Assembly: GCA_910587185.1 (NCBI GenBank)
Contig: CAJULY010000001.1
Coordinates: 316,331 to 380,330, forward strand
DNA from: an uncultured Muribaculaceae bacterium
Lineage (GTDB): Bacteria > Bacteroidota > Bacteroidia > Bacteroidales > Muribaculaceae
Direction of reading: 5' to 3'
DNA: 64,000 nucleotides
Program-made: the position numbers and the translations under genes
Shown here: positions 33,220-41,842 of the stretch, piece by piece
Numbering within the stretch: position 1 is the stretch's first letter
Layout: each line of letters opens with the position of its first letter
The notes under the pieces: model-generated
The model's input: only the letters and a program-made list of their open reading frames with translations
The model's database searches: none
Told to the model about the DNA's origin: nothing

Positions 33220-34428
33220 TTATTTTTTAAGTTTTGAAACGATGTCCTGGGTGTCGCGGGCTATGGTCAGCTCCTCGTCGGTCGGAACAACGAGAACCTT
33301 CACACGCGACGAGGGCGTAGAAATGATTGTTTCGGTTCCGCGAGTAACCGCGTTAAGGTCTTTGTCAATCTCGACGCCCATGAATTTCAGCGGTTCACAG
33401 ACATTCTCGCGGACTCCTGTCTGATTCTCGCCTACACCGCCAGTGAAGACAATCACGTCAAGACCGCCCATTTCCGCTGCGTATGCGCCCACATATTTCA
33501 GGATGCGCAACTCATACATGTCAAGTGCAAGTTTCGCACGCGGATCGCCGGCATTGACTGCAGCCTCGATTTCGCGCATGTCGTTGCTGATTCCGGAAAT
33601 TCCGGCAACACCGCTCTTCTTGTTGATGAGAGTCTGCACGTCGGCAGCGCTCATGCCATGTTTTGTCATCAGATAAGTGATGGCTCCCGGATCGATGTCA
33701 CCTGTGCGGGTACCCATCATGAGGCCTTCGGTAGGCGTGAGACCCATCGAAGTATCGATGCTTTTACCTCCGTCAACGGCAGTGATAGAACCACCGTTGC
33801 CAATGTGGCATGTCACCATTTTCAGCTTTTCGATAGGTTCACCGAGGATTTCGGCAGCACGCTGGCTGACATAGCGGTGGCTGGTTCCGTGGAAACCGTA
33901 GCGGCGCACGCCATCGTTCTTGTAATATTCATAGGGGATCGCATACATGAAGCTGCGAGCCGGCATGGTCTGATGGAAAGCGGTGTCGAACACTCCGACC
34001 TGAGGCACGTCGGGCAGCAGAGCCGTGATAGCCTCGATGCCGGTGATGTTTGCGGGATTGTGGAGCGGAGCGAGATCGTAGCAGTCCTTGACCTGCTGGA
34101 TGACCTCGTCGGTGATCAGCACGCTCGATGCGAATTTCTCACCGCCATGCACCACGCGGTGGCCCACAGCGTCGATCTCGTCAAACGACTTGATGCAGCC
34201 TACGGTGGGATCGGTGAGGTTTTCGAGAATAGCCATGACGGCTGCCTTATGGTCGATCAGGCCGAGCTGCTTGATCTCTTTCGAGCCGTCGGGCTTCTTG
34301 AATTTGAGGAAACCGTCTTCGAGTCCGATTTTCTCCACACCGCCCTCGGCCATAGTGACGTCGGTGTCAGTGTCGATGAGCTTATATTTTACGGAGCTGC
34401 TTCCGCAGTTGAGTACGAGTATTTTCAT
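33220..34428 (-). CDS. ackA: Acetate kinase
   Basis: Makes ATP and acetate from acetyl phosphate and ADP in the cytosol. The 402-aa protein has the family signatures ILVLNCGSSSVKYKLID, VGHRVVHGGEKF, YGFHGTSHRYV, HIGNGGSITAV and VFTGGVGENQ, all intact. It lies 14 bp after pta and 2 bp before ddh in a single operon, the fermentative acetate branch. Confidence 0.97.
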   Translation of the reverse strand: MKILVLNCGSSSVKYKLIDTDTDVTMAEGGVEKIGLEDGFLKFKKPDGSKEIKQLGLIDHKAAVMAILENLTDPTVGCIKSFDEIDAVGHRVVHGGEKFASSVLITDEVIQQVKDCYDLAPLHNPANITGIEAITALLPDVPQVGVFDTAFHQTMPARSFMYAIPYEYYKNDGVRRYGFHGTSHRYVSQRAAEILGEPIEKLKMVTCHIGNGGSITAVDGGKSIDTSMGLTPTEGLMMGTRTGDIDPGAITYLMTKHGMSAADVQTLINKKSGVAGISGISNDMREIEAAVNAGDPRAKLALDMYELRILKYVGAYAAEMGGLDVIVFTGGVGENQTGVRENVCEPLKFMGVEIDKDLNAVTRGTETIISTPSSRVKVLVVPTDEELTIARDTQDIVSKLKK

Positions 34429-34442
34429 TTCTATATGATTAT

Positions 34443-35459
34443 TTATGCGTTTTCTTTAAGTCCTATGGCCTGGTTGCAGGTCATGATGATTGTCTTGTAG
34501 ATATCCTCGGGGAAACATCCGCGCGAGAGGTCGTTGACAGGAGCCGCGAGACCCTGGAGAACCGGGCCGACAGCCTGTACGTTGCCCAGACGCTGCACGA
34601 GCTTGTAGGCGATATTGCCGACTTCGAGCGACGGGAAGACGAGCACGTTGGCACGTCCGCTCAGCGGGCTCTGCGGACACTTCGTGTGGGCCACGCCGGG
34701 CACAATGGCGGCATCGGCCTGAAGTTCGCCATCGATAATCAGCGAAGGATTCATCTCCTTGGCGATCTTCGTAGCTTCGATAACCTTATCGACACGTTCA
34801 TGCTTTGCGCTGCCCTTGGTCGAGAAGCTCAGAATGGCCACGCGCGGCTCTATGCCTGCGATATCGCGGGCAGTCTGTGCGGCCGACACTGCAATCTGTG
34901 CGAGCTGGCGCGCGTCGGGGTCAGGCACAACAGCACAGTCGGCGAACACCATCAGGCCATCCGTGCCGAAAGGCATTCCGTTGGGGAGCAACATCAGGAA
35001 AGCGCCTGAAACCACGTCGATTCCTGGCTGGGTCTTTATCACCTGGAAAGCGGCGCGAAGCACATTGCCGGTTGTGTTCATGGCTCCTGCAACCTGACCG
35101 TCGGCATCGCCGGCCTTGACCATGAGACATCCGAGATAGAGCGGATTGGCCGCAGTCAGACGGGCCTCTTCCATTGTGATTCCTTTTTTCTTGCGCAGTT
35201 CGAAGAAAAGCGGGGCGTAGCGGTCGATGACAGTCTCGTCGGCCGGATCTACGATTTTGGCTTTGTCGATGTGGGTCAGTTTCAACTCTGAAGCCATTGC
35301 CTTGATGTCGGCTTCATTGCCGATGAGAATGATTTCAGCGAGACCGTCAGAAAGGATTCGGTTGGCTGCGGTGAGTGTACGCGGCTCTGTTCCCTCGGGA
35401 AGCACTATTCTCTGAGGGTTGGCTTTCGCCTTGATGGTAAGCTTTTCGAAAAGTGTCAT
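34443..35459 (-). CDS. pta: Phosphate acetyltransferase
   Basis: Converts acetyl-CoA and phosphate to acetyl phosphate, feeding acetate kinase. The 338-aa protein is the short single-domain Pta (PTA_PTB), with IVLPEGTEPRTLTAANRIL, DGQVAGAMNTTGNVLRAAF, ILSFSTKGSA and a C-terminal GPVLQGLAAPVNDLSRG. It has no N-terminal regulatory DRTGG domain. First gene of pta-ackA-ddh, with a promoter at 35498-35529. Confidence 0.96.
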   Translation of the reverse strand: MTLFEKLTIKAKANPQRIVLPEGTEPRTLTAANRILSDGLAEIILIGNEADIKAMASELKLTHIDKAKIVDPADETVIDRYAPLFFELRKKKGITMEEARLTAANPLYLGCLMVKAGDADGQVAGAMNTTGNVLRAAFQVIKTQPGIDVVSGAFLMLLPNGMPFGTDGLMVFADCAVVPDPDARQLAQIAVSAAQTARDIAGIEPRVAILSFSTKGSAKHERVDKVIEATKIAKEMNPSLIIDGELQADAAIVPGVAHTKCPQSPLSGRANVLVFPSLEVGNIAYKLVQRLGNVQAVGPVLQGLAAPVNDLSRGCFPEDIYKTIIMTCNQAIGLKENA

Positions 35460-35497
35460 GGTGATTTAATGACTTAATTGGTTATATTTTCTATCTG

Positions 35498-35529
35498 CAA
35501 AATTACATAAACTATCATGCAAAATCAAC
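35498..35529 (-). promoter_or_regulatory. Promoter of pta-ackA-ddh
   Basis: On the minus strand GTTG (35526-35529), 20 bp, TAATTTTG (35498-35505). Start of pta lies 39 bp on. Confidence 0.7.
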
Positions 35530-35593
35530 ACATTCCCCCATCTTTTTCTCAACGTTTTTTCTCAAAACCGTGCAATAGAGCCAAAATGCCGAA

Positions 35594-35626
35594 AAAAAGA
35601 CCTGCGGATGATTCGACAATCGCAGG
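35594..35626 (-). terminator. Second of tandem terminators after gdhA
   Basis: CCTGCG/CGCAGG stem (35601-35606/35621-35626) followed on the minus strand by TCTTTTTTTC; also T-rich on the plus side. Confidence 0.65.
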
Positions 35627-35659
35627 CCCGGTTATTTTTTCAGTATGATTTATTTGGGA

Positions 35660-35699
35660 ATAAAAAGCCCCGGAGGCAGGAAATGAGATGTCTCCGGGG
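35660..35699 (-). terminator. Terminator of gdhA
   Basis: CCCCGGAG/CTCCGGGG stem (35668-35675/35692-35699) with a 16-nt loop, then CTTTTTATT on the minus strand. Confidence 0.8.
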
Positions 35700-35730
35700 G
35701 TGAGTTAGTTCAGGTTTTTATCAGGTTATG

Positions 35731-37068
35731 TCAGATGACGCCCTGACCCATCATGGCATTGGCAACTTTCATGAAGCCGGCGATGTTGGCGCCTTTCATG
35801 TAGTTGATGTAGCCGTCGGGCTCCGTGCCGTATTTGAGGCACTGGGAGTGGATCTCGCGCATGATGCCGTGGAGTTTCTGATCGACTTCCTCGGCCGACC
35901 ACTGGAGGTGCATGGCGTTCTGGCTCATTTCAAGGCCCGAGGTGGCCACACCGCCGGCGTTGACTGCCTTGCCGGGTGCGTAGGTTGTCTTCGAAGCGAT
36001 GAATGCGTCGATGGCCTCGGGTGTGCAGCCCATGTTGGAGACTTCGGCTACCATCTGGACTCCGTTGGCGATAAGCATTTTCGCGTCGTCGCCGTTGAGT
36101 TCGTTCTGGGTGGCGCAGGGCAGAGCGATATCGACTTTCTGTTCCCAGGGTTTCTTGCCGGGGAAGAAGGTGGCTTCGGGGAACTGCTCTACGTAGGGGG
36201 CCACGATGTCGTCGCCTGTGGAGCGGAGATAAAGCATGTGGGAGATCTTGTCGCCGGCTATGCCTTCGGGATCATAGACATATCCGTCGGGACCGGAGAT
36301 GGTCACCACTTTAGCTCCGAGCTCGGTCGCTTTCAGAGCGGCGCCCCATGCCACGTTTCCGAAACCGGAGATGGCCACTGTCTTGCCTTTGATGTCGTCG
36401 CCTTTGGCCGCGAGCATGCTCTGCACGAAATAGAGAGCGCCGAAACCTGTGGCTTCGGGACGGATGCGCGAGCCGCCGAACTCGAATGCCTTTCCGGTCA
36501 TGGAGCCGTCACATTCGTTGCGGAGTTTCTTATACATGCCATACATGTAGCCGACCTCACGTCCGCCCACGCCTATGTCTCCGGCGGGAACGTCACGGTC
36601 GATTCCTATGTTTTTCCAGAGCTCAAGCATGAAGGCCTGGCAGAAACGCATGATTTCGGCATCGCTCTTTCCGCGGGGCGAGAAATCGGAACCGCCCTTG
36701 CCGCCACCCATGGGAAGAGTGGTCAGGGCGTTCTTGAAAGTCTGCTCGAAGCCGAGGAATTTAAGGATGGAGAGGTTGACGGATGCGTGGAAACGGATTC
36801 CGCCTTTATACGGGCCGATGGCGTTGTTGAACTGGACGCGGTAGCCTATGTTGGTCTGGACTTCGCCATGATCGTCGGTCCAGGTCACGCGGAATGTGAA
36901 GATGCGGTCCGGCTCGACCATGCGTTCGATGATGCGCGCTTTCTCGAATTCAGGATGCTGGTTATATACATCCTCCACGCTCATCAAGACTTCTTTAACT
37001 GCCTGAAGATACTCTTTCTCACCGGGATGTTTCATCTCGAGAGAGGTCATGATTTTATTAATATCCAT
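35731..37068 (-). CDS. gdhA: NADP-type glutamate dehydrogenase
   Basis: Interconverts 2-oxoglutarate plus ammonia and glutamate. The 445-aa protein has VTWTDDHGEVQTNIGYRVQF, the catalytic lysine region LPMGGGKGGSDF and the nucleotide fold VAISGFGNVAWG. Length and motifs match the hexameric NADPH form of Bacteroidetes. The frame runs to 37182, but a TAAATTTG box at 37119-37126 lies in the extra part, so the ATG at 37068 (MDINKIMTSLEMKHPG) is preferred. Monocistronic, closed by tandem terminators. Confidence 0.95.
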   Translation of the reverse strand: MDINKIMTSLEMKHPGEKEYLQAVKEVLMSVEDVYNQHPEFEKARIIERMVEPDRIFTFRVTWTDDHGEVQTNIGYRVQFNNAIGPYKGGIRFHASVNLSILKFLGFEQTFKNALTTLPMGGGKGGSDFSPRGKSDAEIMRFCQAFMLELWKNIGIDRDVPAGDIGVGGREVGYMYGMYKKLRNECDGSMTGKAFEFGGSRIRPEATGFGALYFVQSMLAAKGDDIKGKTVAISGFGNVAWGAALKATELGAKVVTISGPDGYVYDPEGIAGDKISHMLYLRSTGDDIVAPYVEQFPEATFFPGKKPWEQKVDIALPCATQNELNGDDAKMLIANGVQMVAEVSNMGCTPEAIDAFIASKTTYAPGKAVNAGGVATSGLEMSQNAMHLQWSAEEVDQKLHGIMREIHSQCLKYGTEPDGYINYMKGANIAGFMKVANAMMGQGVI

Positions 37069-37118
37069 AATATATTGAATTTTGTTGTGGTTAACAACGG
37101 TATTAGTTTGTCGTGATG

Positions 37119-37126
37119 CAAATTTA
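37119..37126 (-). promoter_or_regulatory. -7 element of gdhA
   Basis: TAAATTTG on the minus strand, about 50 bp before the chosen start. A TTTG lies 24 bp further up, longer than the usual spacing. Confidence 0.5.
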
Positions 37127-37150
37127 GTGAATAAAATCTGAGATATGGCG

Positions 37151-37188
37151 CAAAAAGAGGCCTTAAATTTCGTTAAATTCAAGGCCTC
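37151..37188 (-). terminator. Terminator of the parA-parB-mltD-like transcript
   Basis: GAGGCCTT/AAGGCCTC stem (37157-37164/37181-37188) extended by AATTT pairs, followed by TTTTTG on the minus strand. Confidence 0.78.
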
Positions 37189-37221
37189 CCGTAGCTATTT
37201 GCCATAAAACTATGTTTTACA

Positions 37222-39048
37222 TCATCTTCTCTTCTTTTTCTTGGAAGTTTTGGATGTCGATTTGGATTTCGATTTTGAAGAAGTGGCTTTAGCCGCTTTC
37301 GGAATCTTCAGCTTGTCGCCCGGATGGAGCATGGTCTCGTTTTTCTTCATGCCGTTGGCCTTGCGGATAGCATCGACGGTCGTTCCGTTGCGTTTTGCGA
37401 TCTTTTCAAGATTCTCGCCGCTCTTGACAGTTACCTCAACAGGTTTCGATTTGCGGCTCTTGCGGCTCGACGACTTGCGGGCGGAGGATTTCTTTGAGGC
37501 GCTTGCATAACCGTTGTTGCGGTATTTCTCGGAATTGCGCTTAGGAACGGCTCTCTGCGTCTGAGTGTAGCTTTTCGAAGAGACGGCGCGGCTGTCGGTC
37601 GTGTTCGACGAGGTTTTTGAAGGTATCGTCACGTCGGCCGACGTGTTCGGGCGGTTGGCGCGTGTGTTGACGGCAGCCACCGCATTGCGCTGGCGCAGTT
37701 CGATAACCAGCTGGTCGCCCTCGCGCACTTTTCCGCGGCGAAGATTGTTCCAGTGCTTGATATCAGTGGCGCTGACACCGTAGGCTTTGGCGATCGATCC
37801 GAGATCCTCGCCGCGGCCCACAGTGTGGGTCTTTCTTACAACTTCATCGGTGTTGACGTCGGCCACAAGCTGCTGGTCAGGCTGCACATTATTATTGTTG
37901 TTTCCTCCGTCCTGGCCGGCGGCCTCGGGAGCGGGCTCCTCATCTTTCTTTTTGGGGCCTATGTCAACTGTGGTGCGCGGGTTGTATTTATCTTCTTCGA
38001 AGGCCATGATCGCATCGCGGCTCGAGATATAGCTCAACACCTGCTGCGAGGGAAGAGTCAGAAGATAAGGATGGGAAGGCGAGCCGGGAATTACGTCGCG
38101 GCGATACTGCGGATTAAGCATGCGAATCTCATCGACCGGAATATTGAGCACATTGGCTATCTGGTTGAAGTGGACGCGCTCGCGGATCTCCACGGTGTCG
38201 GTGATCAGCGGACGCTTTACCACAGGGCGATGGATGCCGTAGTCATCGTGGTAATTCATCACGAAGTTGGCGGCGATGAACGCAGGCACATATCCGCGGG
38301 TCTCCGAAGGGAGATAGTTATATATCTCCCAGAAATCGGAATTTGCGCTTCCGGCCCTGCGGCGCGCCTTGTTGACGTTGCCGGGGCCGCAATTGTAGGC
38401 GGCGATAGCGAGTGACCAGTCGCCGTAGATGTTATAGAGCTGCTTGAGATAGCGCACTGCGGCCTGAGTCGATTCGAGCGCGGCGCGGCGTTCATCGACG
38501 AGGGAGCTGACTTCGAGTCCGAGGCCTTTTGCCGTAGCGGGCATCAGCTGCCAAAGGCCTGTAGCGCCGGCGCGGGAAACGGCGTTGGGGTTGATGGCGC
38601 TTTCAATGACCGGCAGATACTGGAGTTCAAGAGGCATCCCCTCTTTTTCAAGTTCCTCCACAAACATGTCGCCGTAGTAGTCGTGGAGAGCGAGCATGTT
38701 CGACACGAGCTCGCGGCGTTTTCCGAGATACATGTCGATCAGTCGGCCCACTACCGGATTGTAGGGCAGTTCGATCGCCGAATTGATGTCGGCGAGGCGG
38801 CGCGTGTATTCGTCATGACTGCCGAGCTTGTAATTCTTCGAATTCGGGCGCGTATCGGTGTAATTGCGCAGGAAAAAGTTCTCTTTCAGCGCACGTGACT
38901 GTGTTTCGAAACTTTCTGGCGGCCTGACGTTGTCATCGCGCAGCGAATGCTTTATGTCAAGGACCGACGGCACCGGCTTCGGAGCGGGCGAAGGAAATGC
39001 CGTCATTGTGGAGATAGCGAGCAGAGCAGCTGTAAGGATGTGTTTCAT
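37222..39048 (-). CDS. Lytic transglycosylase with LysM repeats (MltD-like)
   Basis: Exported peptidoglycan lytic enzyme of 608 aa. After a signal peptide, the SLT domain (about 110-250) has ESAINPNAVSRAGATGLWQLMP with the catalytic Glu, and AIAAYNCGPGNVNKA. Two LysM modules follow, near 405-455 (HTVGRGEDLGSIAKAYGVS) and 540-590 (VKSGENLEKIAKRNGTT), joined by a Ser/Asn-rich linker. The tail is lysine-rich. It starts 12 bp after the DUF5683 gene, in the parA-parB operon, which fits coupling of wall growth and chromosome segregation. Confidence 0.92.
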   Translation of the reverse strand: MKHILTAALLAISTMTAFPSPAPKPVPSVLDIKHSLRDDNVRPPESFETQSRALKENFFLRNYTDTRPNSKNYKLGSHDEYTRRLADINSAIELPYNPVVGRLIDMYLGKRRELVSNMLALHDYYGDMFVEELEKEGMPLELQYLPVIESAINPNAVSRAGATGLWQLMPATAKGLGLEVSSLVDERRAALESTQAAVRYLKQLYNIYGDWSLAIAAYNCGPGNVNKARRRAGSANSDFWEIYNYLPSETRGYVPAFIAANFVMNYHDDYGIHRPVVKRPLITDTVEIRERVHFNQIANVLNIPVDEIRMLNPQYRRDVIPGSPSHPYLLTLPSQQVLSYISSRDAIMAFEEDKYNPRTTVDIGPKKKDEEPAPEAAGQDGGNNNNNVQPDQQLVADVNTDEVVRKTHTVGRGEDLGSIAKAYGVSATDIKHWNNLRRGKVREGDQLVIELRQRNAVAAVNTRANRPNTSADVTIPSKTSSNTTDSRAVSSKSYTQTQRAVPKRNSEKYRNNGYASASKKSSARKSSSRKSRKSKPVEVTVKSGENLEKIAKRNGTTVDAIRKANGMKKNETMLHPGDKLKIPKAAKATSSKSKSKSTSKTSKKKKRR

Positions 39049-39060
39049 GAGGCAAATGAG

Positions 39061-39900
39061 TTAGAAGTTGAACGCCAGCTGAAATCCGAGAGCGGGCAAC
39101 GGATGCTGCGGATCCTGGAGCAAAGCAGGCGCCACTTGTAAAGAGAGATCGGGAGAAATATCGAAATTCGATAACGAAGCGTCAACGTAGGCATCAACCA
39201 TGGCTACCAGATAGACCCCGACCATGCTTATTATACAGAGGTCACGGTTGCGTCTGTAATAATCCTTGCGGCTTTTGAGAGTGCGCTCAAGCCACGAGCG
39301 GTCAAGACTGCTCTCCGACGTGTTGGGCGGAAAAAAGTCCATATAGGAATTCGTTGACGGATCATCGTCCATAAAATCAGTGTAAGCGCGGGTATAGTCG
39401 CTGAGCATCCCGTTGTTCCAGGACGCTCCGTAGCCCAGACCGATGAAAGCTCCGGCAACGATGGGGAGCTTCCAGTAACGGCGGTTGTATATCTGGCCCA
39501 GACCGGGACAGAGCGCCGAAAGCCACACGGCCCTGATCGGATCGGGCGTGAAGACTTTCAATGCTCCCGGAGCGGGTTTCTTCACAATGACGCTGTCATC
39601 GAAAAGTTTCATGTTGGATGAATCGACGATGCGCACCGTATCGACAGGATTGAAACGGACCGTGTCACCGTTGACATTGAATTCGACCTCCTCGACGGCC
39701 GCCGGAAGAGTGACCGGATCATCGCCCAGCGGAATGGTGTCGGGCAGTTCTCCGAAGGGAAAGGAGAGTGAGGAAAAAGCTCTTGATTCAGGCAACGCAA
39801 AATTTACTGAAAAAACGTTAAGAGGCATGAACAGCAGGGTCATGACCATGCCGAGAAGCATTATTCTCCTATGTGATGCCGTATGCCTTATGCGTTGCAC
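39061..39900 (-). CDS. DUF5683 membrane-associated protein
   Basis: A 279-aa protein of unknown function. It has an N-terminal hydrophobic stretch (MLLGMVMTLLFMPLNVFSVNF), a Pro/Val-rich linker, and then the DUF5683 core (about 120-240) with AVWLSALCPGLGQIYNRRYWKLPIV split around a glycine-rich membrane segment and SMVGVYLVAMVDAYVDASL. It lies between parB (79 bp) and the lytic transglycosylase gene (12 bp), an arrangement seen often in Bacteroidetes, so a cell-envelope role is likely. Confidence 0.85.
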   Translation of the reverse strand: MQRIRHTASHRRIMLLGMVMTLLFMPLNVFSVNFALPESRAFSSLSFPFGELPDTIPLGDDPVTLPAAVEEVEFNVNGDTVRFNPVDTVRIVDSSNMKLFDDSVIVKKPAPGALKVFTPDPIRAVWLSALCPGLGQIYNRRYWKLPIVAGAFIGLGYGASWNNGMLSDYTRAYTDFMDDDPSTNSYMDFFPPNTSESSLDRSWLERTLKSRKDYYRRNRDLCIISMVGVYLVAMVDAYVDASLSNFDISPDLSLQVAPALLQDPQHPLPALGFQLAFNF

Positions 39901-39979
39901 TGCGATTTACAATTCTTTATTAAACGCCACATAACCAAGGATTTACCTCCCAAACAAAAGGTAATCCCGGCGACGTCTG

Positions 39980-40867
39980 TCAGTTGTCGTGAGGTTTCAG
40001 ATTGTCAAAGATAGTAATTAATCGCTCAAGTTCCGCCTCGTTTTTGAAACTGAAGGTGATTTTTCCTTTGCCGGAACGGTTGCAAACGAAACTTACGGGC
40101 GCTGAAAAACGCTGCGAGAGATGTTCGCCGAGAATGTCGAATTCACTTCCCTGTTTCTGTTTGGTTACCTCGTCGGCGTTTTCGCCCGACGCGTTTTCGC
40201 GCCACGCCTTTGCCAGTTCCTCGACCTTGCGGACCGAGAGGCCCTCCTTGACAATGCGGTTATAGACTTTGAGCTGCACCGTGGGATCATCGATCGAGAG
40301 TAGCGCGCGGGCATGACCCATATCCACGAGTTTGTCGCGCAACCCCAGCTGGACATCGGCCGGCAGACGCAGCAGGCGCAGGAAATTAGCTATAGTGGCG
40401 CGTTTTTTTCCGATGCGTTCGCTCAGTCTCTCCTGGGTCAGCTGATACTGCTCGATGAGTTTCTTGAAAGTGAGCGCGATTTCTATGGCGTTGAGATCTT
40501 CGCGCTGGATGTTCTCGATCAGGGCCATCTCCGTGAGTTCGGCTTCGTTGGCCGTCCTTATGTAGGCGGGAACGGAATCGAGCCCTGCGCGGGAGGCGGC
40601 ACGGAAACGCCGCTCACCGGCTATGATCTGATAGGAATCGGGACCGGTTTTGCGGAGCGACAGGGGCTGGATGATTCCAAGCTCGCGTATGGAGGCGGCG
40701 AGATCGTCGAGAGCTTCCTCGTCGAAATTGGTTCGAGGCTGGTCAGGATTCGGAGAAATCTGCGAAAGTGGTATTTCATTTATTGCCGATGAGCCGGATG
40801 CGGGAGTGTCATCCATGGAGATGAGCGAGTCAAGACCGCGTCCGAGTGCATTGCGTCGTGGTGCCAT
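39980..40867 (-). CDS. parB: Chromosome-partitioning protein ParB
   Basis: CTP-dependent DNA clamp that loads at parS sites. The 295-aa protein has the ParB/Srx nuclease-like domain with GERRFRAASRAG (CTP-binding) and ENIQREDLNAIEIA. The KorB-type helix-turn-helix follows (LTQERLSERIGKKRATIANFLRLL), then a C-terminal dimer region. It lies 35 bp after parA. A possible half-site pair for it lies upstream of parA, at 41816-41842. Confidence 0.95.
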   Translation of the reverse strand: MAPRRNALGRGLDSLISMDDTPASGSSAINEIPLSQISPNPDQPRTNFDEEALDDLAASIRELGIIQPLSLRKTGPDSYQIIAGERRFRAASRAGLDSVPAYIRTANEAELTEMALIENIQREDLNAIEIALTFKKLIEQYQLTQERLSERIGKKRATIANFLRLLRLPADVQLGLRDKLVDMGHARALLSIDDPTVQLKVYNRIVKEGLSVRKVEELAKAWRENASGENADEVTKQKQGSEFDILGEHLSQRFSAPVSFVCNRSGKGKITFSFKNEAELERLITIFDNLKPHDN

Positions 40868-40902
40868 ATATCTGATGTGTTTTTATTTTGACAGAGGGAA
40901 AA

Positions 40903-41691
40903 CTAAGCTTTCTGATGGCGCGAGGCGCGGCGGTGTTTCGAGATTATTTCGCGCGCGAGGGCCGTGTGTGATGTCGAGCCGCGGCTTTCCGGATCGTAAA
41001 GTATGGCGGGGAGCCCGTGGGAAGGAGCCTCCGAAAGGCGGATATTTCTGGGAATGACAGTTGTGAACACCATGTCTCCGAAATGGCTCTTGAGCTCTTC
41101 GTAGATCTGGTTTGCCAGACGCAGACGGGCGTCATACATCGTCAGGAGGAAGCCCTCGATCTCAAGGCCCGGATTGAGCTTCGGCTTTATGATGCGGATG
41201 GTGTTGATAAGCTTGGTGATTCCCTCAAGAGCGAAATACTCGGCCTGCACCGGAATTATGACGGAATCGGCGGCAGTGAGAGCATTGACGGTTATGAGAC
41301 CGAGCGACGGAGAACAGTCGATCAGAATGTAATCATACTGGTCGCGTACACTTTCGAGAGCCTTCGACATGACTTTCTCTCGGTTCGGACGGTTTATCAG
41401 CTCGAGTTCGGCACCGGCCAGATCGATTCTGGAACCTATCAGATCGAGACCTTTCATGCATGTAGCCACCTGCGATCCGGCCAGAGGATAATCGTCAACG
41501 AGACATTCGTAGATCGACGAGGCCATATCGTCAGGTTTTATTCCATAGCCCGAAGTGGCGTTGGCCTGGGGGTCGGCATCGATTATGAGCACCTTCTTCC
41601 CTTCAGCGGCGAGCGACGCCCCGAGGTTGATGGTTGTAGTGGTTTTACCGACTCCGCCTTTCTGATTCGCTATTGCTATGATTTTACCCAT
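40903..41691 (-). CDS. parA: Chromosome-partitioning ATPase ParA/Soj
   Basis: Deviant-Walker ATPase that moves ParB-bound origins. The 262-aa protein opens IIAIANQKGGVGKTTTTINL (Walker A with the signature lysine) and has VLIIDADPQANATSGYG and YILIDCSPSLGLITVNAL. Length is standard for chromosomal Soj. First gene of the parA-parB-DUF5683-transglycosylase operon. Confidence 0.96.
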   Translation of the reverse strand: MGKIIAIANQKGGVGKTTTTINLGASLAAEGKKVLIIDADPQANATSGYGIKPDDMASSIYECLVDDYPLAGSQVATCMKGLDLIGSRIDLAGAELELINRPNREKVMSKALESVRDQYDYILIDCSPSLGLITVNALTAADSVIIPVQAEYFALEGITKLINTIRIIKPKLNPGLEIEGFLLTMYDARLRLANQIYEELKSHFGDMVFTTVIPRNIRLSEAPSHGLPAILYDPESRGSTSHTALAREIISKHRRASRHQKA

Positions 41692-41815
41692 AAAAATGTT
41701 ACTGTGCGGTGATTGTTTTCGGCTGCAAAGTAATCACTTTTTAGGCTAAAGAGAAAGCGCCAACTGCCAAATAATGCGTTAAATGTTCATAAATGGCCCC
41801 TAATGTCAATAACTC

Positions 41816-41842
41816 GTGGAACATTCCCGCGAAATGTTTCAC
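41816..41842. repeat. Outward-facing parS-like half-sites
   Basis: GTGGAACATT (41816-41825) and AATGTTTCAC (41833-41842) form an inverted repeat with one mismatch and a 7-bp spacer. Each arm contains a parS half (TGTTyCAC), but the halves face outward, unlike the usual parS TGTTTCACGTGAAACA. The repeat overlaps the last codon of queA and may instead act as a weak terminator. Confidence 0.4.

Noticed and set aside
33658..34500. 280-codon frame opposite ackA
   Set aside because: Antisense shadow of a fully conserved acetate kinase gene; no start signals or family motifs.
35728..37116. Long open frame (462 codons) on the plus strand opposite gdhA
   Set aside because: It is the mirror of a well-conserved gene with strong codon bias. 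The translation is low in known motifs and rich in His, Asp and Gly, as is typical of antisense shadows.
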